Below, one piece after another: positions 43,302 through 54,869 of a stretch of DNA of 64,000 nt. The stretch lies in assembly GCF_014839805.1 (NCBI RefSeq), contig NC_051121.1, positions 4,819,116 to 4,883,115 of the forward strand, in the 5' to 3' direction. Origin of the DNA: Manduca sexta (lineage: Eukaryota > Arthropoda > Insecta > Lepidoptera > Sphingidae). The stretch's first letter is position 1. Each line of letters opens with the position of its first letter. The translations under genes and the position numbers were made by a program. Under the pieces are notes generated by a model. That model was not told the DNA's origin and made no database searches. It saw only the letters and a list, made by a program, of their open reading frames with translations.

Positions 43302-43781
43302 TTTTTTTTTTTTTTTTTTTTATTTTTTTTTACCTAGGTAAATCGTCAGTTGACTATCTCCCGCCTTGGGATGGGCGGGAGGGCGTGTCAGACTTTTACC
43401 GACTAAGAACCTACGGTGTTCCCATCCTTTGCCTATGTGCCTAGGTCCAAGATCCGGTGGCATTGAGACCTAGGCAGGCACCGGCCCTAAGGGGCCCCGC
43501 AAATTACTCTGACACTGCTCTTCGAGGCGCGCGTGGAACACTACGCGCCGAACACACGGGCCGTTGGGGTGTTTCGGGCGACGGGCTACCCAATGCTCGT
43601 CACCCGACGGTCCGCGCCTACGGAGGCCGACGATCCTCAGCAGACGTTCGACGCCCGCGTCTTGTGCGTCTGCCGTGGCGGATGGGACGTTGGGCGCTTT
43701 GGCGCCGTATCCGCTCCGACGTGACGTCTCGTCAGCCACACCTCGAAGAGGGGACTTACCGCCGCTATAGTGGCGTGCCCA
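43302..43781 (-). mobile_element. Truncated, internally deleted GC-rich LINE
   Basis: Second copy of the LINE at 21026, on the minus strand. Its poly(A) tail shows as a T run at 43302-43331 on the plus strand. It is flanked by the 14-bp duplication TTTTATAATAAGCG. Relative to copy one it lacks about 300 bp: sequence equivalent to 21418 is joined to that of 21720 near 43715-43722. The 5' end is truncated at 43781. Plus-strand frames of 63-110 residues here are GC-driven shadows. Confidence 0.85.
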
Positions 43782-43795
43782 TTTTATAATAAGCG

Positions 43796-45144
43796 TCAGA
43801 TAGATTTTACGCACAATATGAAAATAATGCGTGGCGAAAATTTGCAAATTCGGTCTGATTCTCACGAGACTTTCATTGGAAAAATGCATATATTAACTCT
43901 TATGCAATATTAATTGATATGTCAATGGTCGAAGACCAAATTCACACGTTGAAACGTAAAATTTATTATGAATTTCCTAGTGGTTACTGTCTGTAATTGA
44001 AATTATTACGTAGTTGTAATACAGTTTAAATCTTATTTAACCCTCATTAAGTGTAAATTCATAATTCAATCAATAATTACGATTGACTATTTGATATCAA
44101 TAACATTATTGTCATAAATCATTTTCGAACTGATTGTAAATACAATGAAACTAAATATTTTTACACAGAATAATATTATTTTATTTGCATTAGTCACGAC
44201 AGAAAAAACCTAAACATATCAAACAAAGCGAGGACCGTATCTTCCGTGGCCTTAAATGACGTACTTTCTAAGCAAATTGTATGTTGTTTACATCTAATCC
44301 CGTCATTCGGGATCAATGATTCGCATTCCGAATTAATAAAACATTGAACCGTAAGAAACGGTGTCTGTTCGGCTCCAAACCATAGTAATGGTATTAGGCG
44401 CTCCGTTACTCTGTGGTTACGTCACGCAGATACGCACGGTCAATCCGGACTGACGGTGCATTTGACAGTAATATTAACAAACGGGTTTGTTCATCTTTCG
44501 CGAAACTTCGGTACTGAAGCACATCGCGATATCTTTAAATATTTTATTAACTTGAACTTTATGCTTTATTAGCTTAACATTCAAATTAATTAAGTATAAA
44601 TTTATGTTAATACATACAAGATATTTAGCCATGATAGTTTTTAGAGGTATGCAAAGTAAAAATAAAATTTAAATCCTTCAACTTCTGTATGCTGTAGAAA
44701 TATTCCTATTTAAACATTACGATTATGTTATATGTCTAGTTCATTTTTAAAATCCTAAGTTTGTTTGGAATTCATTTTTGATTGTTTGCATAAAATTAAT
44801 CATAAATCACGAATCTGTCATGTCTATATAGTATTAGAACTGACCGTTTTGAATGATCGTCTGAAAAATCCCAGTACGTATTGCACAGCAACAAGTAAGT
44901 GGTATTATGCGGTCTGTGTTAAAATATTCAATAAATTTTGATTTCTGAGTACATTCGCGAATACAGAAATTATGTTTTATGTAAGTGTGTTTACAAGTGG
45001 TAATTTAATGCTAAACGCGTTGCTTAATAGATTGTGTTAGGTTTTTAAATGAGTCATACTTGGGCACTTTGGAAAGTAAGCATTTAGAATTATCAACTTG
45101 GTAATTATATTTGTAGAGGTATGACATTCTTATACGATGTTGCA
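43796..45144. other. AT-rich non-coding DNA, nothing recognised
   Basis: No supported gene or repeat family. A CpG-bearing patch lies at about 44390-44460. Confidence 0.4.
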
Positions 45145-45191
45145 AATAGTTGGTTCTTTGACCGGTCATTGGTGACCACAAAAGATGGTGA

Positions 45192-45629
45192 GTGGTAGCA
45201 CGCCGTACTTACACCTGGAAATCCCCAGGTGATCGTTATAGAAACCAAATTGACTACATCCTAATTGACGCTCGCTGGCGATCATCTGTATCAAACGTAA
45301 AGACCTTCCCTGGTGCAGATTGTCACTCCGATGACAACCTATTAGTGGCATGGTTTGGTCTACGTTTCAAAAACATACGTAAAGTTTCGCGACCCAAACC
45401 AAGACAGATTGACCCAATGAAGCATTCCATTTTCAGAGAGATGGTAGAAGCTAAACTGTTGGAAAAAAGTCAGAGTTGCACTGAACCAAATGCACAGTGG
45501 AAAGAATTCAAGTCCACTGTGCTTGATTCCCTAGAAAAATGTCAGCCTTCTAGAAAGGAGCCTAAGACCAACATATGGCTATCTACTAATACCTGGGAAC
45601 TAGTGCAGGAACGAAAAGATATCAGCTAA
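45192..45629 (+). pseudogene. RTE-like endonuclease, C-terminal part
   Basis: RTYTWKSPGDRYRNQIDYIL, then DARWRSSV and GADCHSDDNLLVAWFGLRF are the final beta strands and the catalytic S-D-H-type region of an apurinic-type endonuclease; here the expected SDH reads HSDDN. A linker follows (KPRQIDPMKHSIFREMVEAK, then WLSTNTWELVQERKDIS), ending in TAA at 45627. The frame ends where a deletion has removed about a hundred codons before the reverse transcriptase. This protein type is often mis-annotated as craniofacial development protein 2-like. Confidence 0.78.
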
Positions 45630-46526
45630 TGATTGGGAGTGCGAACCCCCCCTCCTTCGTGCTGAAATTGTTTCGGCCATAGCTTCTTTAAAGAACAGAA
45701 AAGCTCCTGGACCAGATGAAATAACGGCAGAAATACTCAAAACCTTGGGGGAAGTTGGAATTAATAAAATGCATGACATTTGCAACGCTGTATGGACAAC
45801 AGGCAAGTGGCCTAAAGACTGGTCAAAGTCTATCATTCTCCCTTTGCACAAGAAAGGATCCATCCAAAAATGTGAAAATTATCGCACACTTGCCCTCATA
45901 TCCCATGCCAGCAAAATCTTGCTCCACATTATAAACAAAAGGCTGAGGCACTTCCTTGATTGGCAAATCCCGCAAGAACAAGCGGGCTTCGTCAAGGGAA
46001 AGGGTACACGTGAACAGATATTGAATGTTAGGCAACTCATAGAAAAATCTTACGAACTCAATGCACCTTTCATCATGTGTTTTATCGACTATATCAAAGC
46101 ATTTGACTGTGTGGACTGGAAGCTTCTTTGGTCAGTCCTTCTGGAGATGGGAGTCCCAAAACATATAGTTGGAGTGCTTCAGGGTCTATACTATGACAGT
46201 CAAGGGACAGTGAAAATCGACAAGACAACTTCGAAAACCTTCCCGTTTGGCAAAGGTGTTCGCCAAGGATGCATCGTGTCCCCTATTCTTTTAATATCTA
46301 TGGAGAATATATCATACGTCAGATCTGTGAAGATTGGAATGGTGGAATAACTGTTAACGGCACAAAAATACTAAATTTACGCTACGCCGACGACACTATT
46401 CTTTTCGCATCCAACGAAACTGAAATGTACAACCTGTTGAATAAAATGGAGCAACATAGCTTGGAGATGGGACTGACTATAAATCGCTCAAAAACAAAAG
46501 ATCATGGTAGTGGATCGTGCTTCTAA
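45630..46526 (+). pseudogene. RTE-like reverse transcriptase, frameshifted
   Basis: From about 45650: LRAEIVSAIASLKNRKAPGP, DEITAEILK, SIILPLHKKGSIQKCENYRT, then QEQAGFVKGKGTREQI, MCFIDYIKAFDCVDWKLLW and GVRQGCIVSP. A one-base loss near 46287-46292 shifts the rest to the frame that continues FNIYGEYIIRQ, NLRYADDTILFASNETEM (YADD at 46383-46394) and GLTINRSKTK. A further one-base shift near 46497 leads into the last domain. The minus-strand frames over this region are shadows. Confidence 0.85.
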
Positions 46527-47148
46527 ACTGGAATTTAATGGGATACTCAAACTAGAAACCGTTGACCACCTCATTTACCTGGGCTCTAGCATTAGTAACA
46601 ATGGATCTAGCGAAGGTGAAGTCCGCAGGAGAATTGGAATGGCTAAAGCTGCAATGTCTCAGCTCGACAAGATATGGAGGGACCGGAGCATCAGCAACAA
46701 GACAAAAGTGGCACTGGTGAGTGCTCTAGTCTTCTCTATCTTCCTATACGGGGCAGAGACATGGACACTAAAAGCTAGAGACCGCCAGCGTGTAGATGCC
46801 TTTGAAATGTGGTGCTGGAGGAAGATGCTCCAAATTCCGTGGACGGCATTCAGGACCAACCTCTCTATCTTAGAAGAACTCAAGCTTGACAAGAAACCTA
46901 GGCTCTCCAAAATTTGCCTGAGGAAAATCCTTGAGTTTTTTGGCCATATCGCCCGCAAACCAGGTGATAACCTCCAAAAATTGATAATCACTGGACGAAT
47001 GGAGGGCAAGAGGTCGAGAGGCAGGAATTCAATGCGCTGGACCGATCAGGTCCGCACCACACTCAACATGAATGTGGCTAAAGCGGTTCGTGTCGTCAAA
47101 AACCGAACCAGATGGCAAAACATCGTGCGCGAAGGACTGTTTCCCTGA
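46504..47148 (+). pseudogene. RTE-like LINE C-terminal domain
   Basis: Continuous to the stop at 47146-47148. The order is VDHLIYLGSSISNNGSS, EVRRRIGMAKAAMSQL, VFSIFLYGAETWTLKARDRQ, RVDAFEMWCWRKMLQIPW, FFGHIARKPGDNLQK, GKRSRGRNSMRWTDQV and RTRWQNIVREGLFP. This is the thumb and C-terminal region common to RTE-type reverse transcriptases. The segment itself is open, but it is out of frame with the polymerase core. Confidence 0.85.
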
Positions 47149-47689
47149 TGACTCACGACCCCCAGCATTGGGGAATCGATGCAAGGAGGAGGAGGTAGCA
47201 TGACTTCACTAGTCTTGTTTAATGTTTTATACACTACGCAGACAGAGTATGGTGGTCGTTGGTGGTCAGTCTGATGGTAAATGGTTCATACATTTTATGA
47301 AATGCAATGACCTAGGGACTTAGCTATGCTGGTGTTTACAGTAAAAACGCTCTTTCTACACCTCTTAAGACAGCCCTGGATATCTAAATTTATAATATAA
47401 AAAAATCCAATTTGTCTTTAATATGACATTTTTAAAATCTAGATAGGATGCAAAGTTTCGAGACTAATATGATGACATTTCCAAATTTGACATTTAGAGT
47501 AGACACCAAGCAGCCTTTAATACACCAAAGCTCGATGACGTTAGAGGTCGCAAGAGGTCAACAGCTAATGTCGATCTAAAAACTCGAAGCACAAACCATA
47601 CAAAAAAATTATAGTTTCTTTCGCGGCGTATAAGTTAGCAGATGTTGCTAGATGGTTGCTAATTTATTTTTGAGTCATAGGCATCCGTT

Positions 47690-48215
47690 CATAGTTGTCC
47701 ATTTCTACTATTTTTAACAGATTTTAAAAAAAGGAGGAGGTTCTCAATTCGACTGCTTTTTATGTTACTTCAGAACTTTTGACTGGGTGAACGAATTTTG
47801 ATGATATTTTTTTATTTGATACATTGTGTTTTATTGTTCGTAATTGTTATAATACATTTGTTGATGTATTTATCTAGCTTAACTAGTAATTTTAGTAATC
47901 TCTGAATCCAAAATTGGTAACCAGTATATAGATAATGTTAAATATTTTTTTGTTTTTTAGTGTAGGTATTTTGAAGGCTGCATGATTTACATTAATGTAT
48001 GAACTATCATTGGGCCATCATTACATTGGTCTAATACTTATCAAGGCCTTCATATCTAACTTTGAAAATGTTAAGGAGAATTTTTAGATAAATGTATACA
48101 AGCTGTTTGCGGCATCGTCCAATTTGAATTTAGGCGTTTTCTTTTTTTGGCGTCGGTTTAAGAATGTAGCCTTGGGCAAACCCGTTAAAATATTTTGTAA
48201 TTAAATATATTTAAG
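47690..48215. repeat. Dispersed repeat, family H
   Basis: Contains AAAAGGAGGAGGTTCTCAA, ACTTCAGAACTTTTGACTGG and ATCCAAAATTGGTAACCAGT. Shorter related copies are at 56590-56720 and 60100-60180. I associate these words with widespread lepidopteran repeats of uncertain class. Confidence 0.45.
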
Positions 48216-48955
48216 TTAAACTAACCTAAATAAAAACGTCATGTAGCAAGAACACAGACATTTTAAAAGTCATGTAATTAGGTCTTTGTCACTTTAACAT
48301 TTGCCACTTGAGTACTTTGAAAGTTTTTCCTGATAATTCAACAAAGCAGACACCCAAAAAAAAACAAATTATTATCAAGTATTCAGTTATTTCTGAAAAT
48401 CTACAGATTACAAAAAATACTTAATAAGACATAGTTTCCCGAAAACTTGAGGACATAAAAACCTAATTTGATACACAAAAACACATTTTTACACTAAAAA
48501 CCGTATTCCAAGAAGTTATTGAAAGTTTACTGTTATTAAGGCACGTATGAATTGAGGTAACGACCCTGAGGGCGATATAGTTGTATCCACTCAGACCGTT
48601 CTTTGTCGTGATTACAATTAAATTTAATAGATTATTTTATTGGTCTTATAATGATGATTTCATTTAATGTTGTGGGTATTAGGTCTTTAATTACTGAGAC
48701 AAAGGTGTGATCATTTTATGAATGCTGAAGATTTGAGTTGATATTGGGTCTAAGAAGCCGTTTCTTATTTATAAATAGTGTGTAATGTGTCAGTGACTTG
48801 TGAACTCTGGGTGGTTGCATGCTAGAATCCTCAACTAGCAGCTGAGATTAGATAATTGTGGTAAAAAAATGAATCAGTGATTGGAATACTAACGAATTTG
48901 GGGAATATTATTTTGGTCTTCAAGTTTGTATACACATATATTGTAGCCTATAGTC
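48216..48955. other. AT-rich non-coding DNA, nothing recognised
   Basis: No supported gene or repeat. Confidence 0.4.
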
Positions 48956-49030
48956 ACGAGGCCATATTCCGTCTACGGGCATTTTCGTCTTTCTTCAATT
49001 GCGATAGGTTTGATAGCCATATATCCCTCA
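48956..49030 (+). mobile_element. Half copy of the 41278 fold-back MITE
   Basis: GCCATATTCCGTCTACGGG, then CGTCTTTCTTCAATTGCG and TTTGATAGCCATATATCCC correspond to one arm of that MITE. Confidence 0.5.
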
Positions 49031-49034
49031 TTTC

Positions 49035-49240
49035 ACACCTTCGAAATACCTATAGAGAACTTCTCAAATGTCCAGGTTTCCTCACGATGTTTTCCTTCAC
49101 CGTTAAAGCGAACGATAAATTCACAAAGAATACACACATGATTTTAGAAAAGTCAGAGGTGTGTGCCCTTGGTATTTGAACCTGCGGACATTCGTCTTGG
49201 CAGTCCGTTCCACACCCAACTAGGCTATCGCCGCTTTATA
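49035..49240 (-). mobile_element. tRNA-derived SINE, family B, truncated
   Basis: Plus-strand complement: CACACCTTCGAAATACCTAT, GTTTCCTCACGATGTTTTCC, TGGTATTTGAACCTGCGG (B box) and CACACCCAACTAGGCTATCG (head). The 100-residue frame across it is not a gene. Confidence 0.72.
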
Positions 49241-49791
49241 CAATATACATATATATTAAAATAAAAAACCTTAATGTGGACCCAATACTTATTACAAGTT
49301 TATGTACATTGCTGTTCTGAAGCCTTGAACTTCAATTACCATGTTTCCCATTCGCTACTAGTTTTTGTAGACATTTCTTTTTGTATGGTCATTATAGTTG
49401 TTATTTCCGACCTGTAATCATGCGAAACCGCAATTGTTACACAAATAGTTCGCGAACTTACCTTGAGTAATAATAAAAAAGATAAACAAAATTCCTAATT
49501 TGCTAGGTGTCATTGGCAAAAGGAGAATGGCTAATATTAGGTTCGTAACAATGTTCTCAAACATTGAAATGATTCAGAGATTCCTTTTCCAGAACTCATA
49601 TTTACTTTAAAAATAAAACAAATCTTCAGTGTTTCTTCAAATCTACGATGACTTATGATTTTATAGCTGCCTATATTTTTTATTTTGCAAATATAGGCAT
49701 AATTTTCATTCTTAAACGAAGCAATTTTCGATAATCAGAAACGACAAGAATATAAAATATTCTAACTTTAATATAATATATAAGAATTCAT
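49241..49791. other. AT-rich non-coding DNA, nothing recognised
   Basis: No supported feature except the left copy of the 12-bp duplication at 49780-49791. Confidence 0.4.
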
Positions 49792-49880
49792 AGTTTTCTT
49801 ATGTTTACGCGAATGTTAGACATTGAAATAAAACTATTTTACGGATATGACGATAAAATCCGTAAAATAATTTTATTTCA
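49792..49880 (+). mobile_element. Fold-back family-E insertion with 12-bp duplication
   Basis: Starts with family-E sequence (TTATGTTTACGCGAATGTTA), then folds back: 49837-49859 is repeated as its reverse complement at 49858-49880 with one mismatch and a short middle. ATAAGAATTCAT flanks it at 49780-49791 and 49881-49892. This indicates a discrete insertion that already carried the hairpin end. Confidence 0.65.
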
Positions 49881-49914
49881 ATAAGAATTCATGATAATCC
49901 TCCTTTTCTATGGT

Positions 49915-50010
49915 ATTGAATGATGTGAAGAGTTTGCCGTTCGCCTAATGGTAAGCGATACGACCGCCCATAAACAGTAGAAACACCATCCAACAACTTG
50001 AATTATTAAT
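49915..50010 (-). mobile_element. SINE-like repeat, family C, partial
   Basis: GCCGTTCGCCTAATGGTAAG, CGATACGACCGCCCATAAAC and AGTAGAAACACCATCCAACA; the other half is missing. Confidence 0.6.
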
Positions 50011-51030
50011 TATTCTTTTGCAAATGCGTCCATAAAACCGTAGTCATAAGAACCAAGAAAGAAGAGAACAAAACAGACAAATTGATTAATGCAATTGAAG
50101 AAGCAAGGCTTAATCGTGTTTTACGATTCACACATTAGCAATCGTGACTGTATCTTCCTGATGACATAATCAAGATCATTCCGTCTTTAGTTCATCGTAG
50201 TGTTTATTATACAATCTGAGAATGAATCTAATATCAATTGAATAAGATTCTTTTTCATATAACCATAAAATTAATGAATTTATTCATTATTATAGGACAG
50301 CCAGTAGTTACAATATTATGTGCCTAACAATAATTAAGAAAAAATATGTTATTTGTAATATCGAATATGAAATTTTGAATAACAAAAGCTTTTTTAATTA
50401 CACCTTTTTTAATGTTTAAGAAATTAGTAAAAACTCAATATATTATCTATATTTTTTTTAAATATTTTTCTTATTATCATTATACCTTTTTTTGATGTAA
50501 CTTTTTATCGTGGAAATAAAGAGGCTATTATTGTTATTATTAACCAGTTTGGTCTTACTAAAACTCGATGAAAAGGATTTTATATACACAAATCAACATA
50601 TTAATACCTAATTATCATTTTATAGCCCTCGACACTCTTTCTTATTATTAAGTTATTATTCAACATATTATTTCAATGTCTAAGGATTCGTTATGATAAC
50701 AGGAAGAGAAGTCATAGCTTGTATTACATACAAATTGATAGTTGATGTGAAATAATTAGCTAGTGATTTGCACGACTTGCATCGTTGCAAGAACCCAAAT
50801 TGTAACATATCATTAATTGAAGGGCACTGAACGGAATAGATGCTATACGATATATATGGTAAGAATATATATATAACACCTTTAGAATTACAATGACGCG
50901 AGTGCAAAAAAGGATAAATTGCCTTTATATTCCGCAACATTTGAAAAATGATAAACTATCGAATGCTACATCTACTGTTGCAATTGCCGAAAGAAAATTT
51001 TTCACGCGGGCGGAAGCAAAGGCAAAAGGT
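50011..51030. other. AT-rich non-coding DNA, nothing recognised
   Basis: Very AT-rich. The 86-residue minus-strand frame at 50680-50940 has no recognisable family. Confidence 0.4.
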
Positions 51031-51308
51031 CTTTTTATATAAAGTTCATATAAGTGGCCTTAATGGAAAATGGAAAATTTTTGATGATCCAATTTTAAAT
51101 ATAACTTTTATAATATATAAGACATTTACATTAATTATCTAATTCAAGATGCCGTACAGACACACAAAAGCTCTTTTTAAATAAAGTTCATATAAGTGGC
51201 CTTAATGGACAATGGAAAATTTTTGATGATCCAATTTTAAATATAACTTATTATACGACATTTACATTAATTATCTAATTCAAGATGCAGTACAATCACA
51301 TACAAAAG
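51031..51308. repeat. Tandem duplication, period about 142 bp
   Basis: The block starting CTTTTTATATAAAGTTCAT at 51031 recurs from 51173 (CTTTTTAAATAAAGTTCAT). Shared words include AAGTGGCCTTAATGG, TTTTTGATGATCCAATTTTA and AATTCAAGATGC. There are a few substitutions and one short deletion in the second copy. Confidence 0.8.
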
Positions 51309-52191
51309 TGTTAGATGTTTACATTGCAAATGAGAACAGTACGGTAACATAAAGCTTGATCAAGTCACGATCCCGCTGGGTGACCTTGTGGTGAGCCGGT
51401 TGGAATCCGTGTTCTATACATCACCGTTTGGGGTTGAGATTTACGCTTTTACAATAGTGTTGTCTCTTTCACTCTTAGGAAAGTGACAAAACAGTTAAGG
51501 CGATGGGCGACGCAGTAGTATTTTTAGAAGTATCACTTCGAAATTTATAATACACATAGAAAAAAAATATATTTCTACTATATGTTATCTTTACTTCGGT
51601 TGTTTAAACTTGTATATAATGTTGATATTGTTTCAATAACTTCATAATGAAAGTGCTACTAGAACAGTTCAGTCTGTATATCTTTAAAATGATCTATCAT
51701 ATTTATTTACAACGGACACAATTAAAAAGACAAATCAAAACGAAACATTTTTTTCATGTCTAAAGTTTACAAAAATACCTAATTTTTATTGAGCCATTTT
51801 ACGTCTTAAATGTAAGGAACGGATGCTTTAGGCTGTTTGCTCGCGTAGTGCCTTACTATAAATATAAATGCATAGTTCCCTAAACGTTTTTAGTTTCAAT
51901 ACGGTGGATTTTTATTTTTTTTAAAGTAAGAATGCACCCCTTGAAACTGCAAGTACATATTCTGTAAGTAAACATATTAGACACATGATCTTGTTATTAC
52001 AATTATATTTCTAGTCTGCATTGAATAGTTAACATAACATGAATGAAATGTTATACACGATTCCTCTTGATTTTCTATAGCTTGTCATTGATAGAGAAAT
52101 TCGGTTCCAGGTTATTTAATTTCGAATTTACAAGGCCATCTATCACCTAATTATTGCATCATTTGTGAACATTTTAATGTTGAATTATTGT
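51309..52191. other. AT-rich non-coding DNA, nothing recognised
   Basis: No supported gene or repeat. Confidence 0.4.
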
Positions 52192-52566
52192 TAATATTAT
52201 AAACACAAAAGTTTGGGAAAATGTTTGGATGTAATGTTTGTTAGAAATAAACATTGAAACTGCTGAACGGATTTGGATGAAATTTGGCACATTATAGAAT
52301 TATGGTCCTGGATTAATACATAGGCTACTTTTTATCCCGGTAATTTGCTCCCATGGAAAATAATGGTTGTTTTCTGATATTTTTAAATAGATGGCGCCGG
52401 TGTCTTCCGCGCAATTATTATTCTGTAACTTTCCTGGAAATGGAAATATATTATTATAAATAATATTTTTTTTCTGTTTTTTTTTTTATATTACGCATCA
52501 CTTAAATATTTTGGAGATTGTAGTAGCAGAACAGGATTTTCAAGCGAGCAAAGCCGCGAGCTACAC
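52192..52566 (+). repeat. Dispersed repeat with GCCGCGAGC end
   Basis: Runs from TTAATATTATAAACACAAAA through TGAACGGATTTGGATGAAAT, GGATTAATACATAGGCTAC and ATAGATGGCGCCGGTGTC, to AAGCGAGCAAAGCCGCGAGC. This is a fairly complete copy of the family also seen at 31263, 58709 and 63348. Confidence 0.6.
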
Positions 52567-52984
52567 TTATTCATTCATAAAATTACATGAATTTGATTTA
52601 AAGCCCATTAGTCCTAAATAGTATATAATTTACGGCCTCTTTACTTACCACATTAGGTAATAGGACTTTGGAAACCAATACATTAAAACTAAGTCATGCA
52701 TTATGATAATGAAAACGTTTTGCAATCGATCGTACGTAGTATATGTTAAGGTCGATTATGTAAATGAGTGGATCGTATTATGTGGAGTTTATAATAAATT
52801 TACAAATATAAAGGTCGACTTGACAACGCCTTGATTTTGGGAATTCCAGATACGTGACTAGGTGAAGATACCATTTTAAATTATGAATTATATGCAAAAA
52901 TATATTAACAAAACGACAGTTACAAAGTAATTCGAGAGAGCACTGGGTACACCTGGCATATTGGCTGTTTCTATACAGCTGGTT
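52567..52984. other. AT-rich non-coding DNA, nothing recognised
   Basis: No supported feature. Confidence 0.4.
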
Positions 52985-53118
52985 ATTAGCGGCGATAGCC
53001 TAGTTGGGTGTGGAACGGACTGCCATGCCGAGACGAATGTCTGCAGGTTCGAATCCCAAGGGCATCCACCTCTGACTTTTTTAAAATTATTCTTTGTGAA
53101 TTTATGCTTGCTTTAAAG
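52985..53118 (+). mobile_element. tRNA-derived SINE, family B, head half
   Basis: A clear tRNA-like head: GGCGATAGCCTAGTTGGGTG (A box) and CTGCAGGTTCGAATCCCAAG (B box at 53043-53060). The body is truncated after TTCTTTGTGAATTTATGC. Confidence 0.75.
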
Positions 53119-53395
53119 GTAAAGGAAAACGAAGAGACAGAAAGACGAGAAGAGTTTCAAGAGGAACAATATCTGAACATATATAATGCTCTCCACACCC
53201 TGATACATGAAATGTGCTGGCTCATAGTATCGAATTATTGAATTACAATGTCTTCAATACCGTAAGACAAGGCTGGTAGACGCCGATCCAGTCTAGGACC
53301 GATTAAATTTTCATCCTGGAGATTCGGAATGATCTCGAAAGGGGGAGTGATATGATCAAGAAGTTGATATGACTAAACACACACACACTCACACA
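53119..53395. other. Non-coding DNA with a CA-rich stretch
   Basis: The end of the SINE frame continues in an unrelated, arginine- and glutamate-rich open stretch (ENEETERREEFQEEQY) of unknown meaning. An imperfect (CA)n run lies at 53379-53405. Confidence 0.4.
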
Positions 53396-53632
53396 GACAC
53401 ACACAACATCACACATTTATCCCCGCAGAGGTATGCAGAGGCGCAACCAAGGCACCCACTTTTCGCCAAGTGTGATCCGTCCCATGATGTGATAGGGGGC
53501 GAGTCTATCGCCATATCGAGCATAAATTCCAGACTCCGGGCTGATATTGAGCAGAAAAGCCCAAATATCAACCCAGGACCTCAGAGCGCTGTCGTACCGC
53601 GCATACATTACAACCAGCCACCGAGGCAAATA
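53396..53632 (-). mobile_element. tRNA-derived SINE, family A
   Basis: Plus-strand complement: TGATCCGTCCCATGATGTGA, TAGGGGGCGAGTCTATCGCC, TTCCAGACTCCGGGCTGATA and ACAACCAGCCACCGAGGC. The B-box half is partly deleted (CAACCCAGGACCTC). Frames of 60-88 residues here are repeat artefacts. Confidence 0.75.
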
Positions 53633-54679
53633 TGACTAGGTAAAATGATTTTGTAATGTAACAAAAGTCACTCAAATACCAACTGTGACTAACAGTGTTA
53701 TGTTACAAATGACTGCAGGACAAGGACAAAACGCGATATTGCCAAACATTTCGTGTATTGTAAATATAATGTTTTACAAGTAATTAAGACGTGTAATGGA
53801 CAATGTTTTTGGGACCTTGAAGGCTCGGTTTCGTTTCGTAAATGTTTTTGATAATATCACAATTTTAAGGGCTTGTTCACTTTTGTTTTTGGGTAATGTA
53901 AAAAATGTAAACGGATGTAGAGTAGCAAGATTCGTGAACATGTCTAGATTACAGATCTAGACGTGACATAAAGACCTAGGTAACCTAGACGAAATTTTAA
54001 AAATATTGTTTTTGTTAACAACACACTATGTATAAAAGGAAAGCGTAAACGTGTCTGTCCTAAACAAATAGCAAAGTGTTGGGAAGACTTAGAGCGAAAT
54101 CAAGCAGGCTGATCAAAAAGACTGTGCGGGATGGAGACACTATTGATATCCTCTAGCCCCTTTAGGGAGATAGGACTTGAATGATGACACTATGTATAAA
54201 GGTAACGAAGTTATTTTACAAATTAAACGTGTACCTACGGATTGTTTAATTCTCGATATAAAAACACGGCATCCTCAATGGGATGATGAACCATTGACGG
54301 ATGTCACGTCGTCTGACAAAACGATACGACTAGCTTTTTCTTAATCAGATCACAACTTTACCAAAAATTCTTACATTACACAAGCAACAGTTATTAACAA
54401 AGGACAAAATGGCCATACGGATACAAGACCAAGTAAATGCCATTCTTATCAATAGTCTGTTGTCGGTAGTTGATAGTCTCAATAGATTCAGTAGAAACGT
54501 CCTTCCCACGCTTTCAACGCTTCAACAGTATTCGTGATGAACTTGTACTCGCTTTGAATCGTCTGTTCCTTGGTTGAGGGTTTCAAATACCAATTTGAGT
54601 TAGCGGTTTACCTATTTATTTTCCCTTCCAGCATCTATATTAGTCATAGGATAAATAAACCGCTGATTTTTTTTAATTA
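53633..54679. other. AT-rich non-coding DNA, nothing recognised
   Basis: No supported feature. Confidence 0.4.
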
Positions 54680-54850
54680 TTAAAATTAAACTCTTTTTCG
54701 GATTTTATCGCGGTTTTAATATTTTAGTTGTCTCACGTCGTTTCGAAGAGTTTGCAGCCTCGTGATCCTGGGGGGTACTGAGGTGTTGGTCATCCGTAAA
54801 GTCAAAGTTCAATAGCTACCTGCATTTTACAATTATACACATTTTTAAAT
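54680..54850 (+). repeat. Dispersed repeat, family E
   Basis: CGGATTTTATCGCGGTTTTA, CACGTCGTTTCGAAGAGTTT, GTACTGAGGTGTTGGTCATC and AGCTACCTGCATTTTACAAT. Confidence 0.6.
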
Positions 54851-54869
54851 TGATGGCTGTTGGTGGTCC

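Larger units (their letters stand above)
45145..47195 (+). mobile_element. RTE-like LINE, 5'-truncated and mutated
   Basis: Holds the end of the endonuclease domain, an interrupted reverse transcriptase and the C-terminal domain. The 3' end after the stop (GACTCACGACCCCCAGCATT, GGGGAATCGATGC, AAGGAGGAGGAGG) is a short hairpin-plus-purine tail like those of RTE elements. The 5' border is not sharp (45120-45190). No target duplication was found. Confidence 0.82.

Noticed and set aside
45600..47009. Minus-strand frames of 70-116 residues
   Set aside because: Antisense shadows of the RTE-like LINE.
50680..50940. 86-residue minus-strand frame considered as an upstream GRXCR exon
   Set aside because: No resemblance to the family's N-terminal region and no good splice signals noted.
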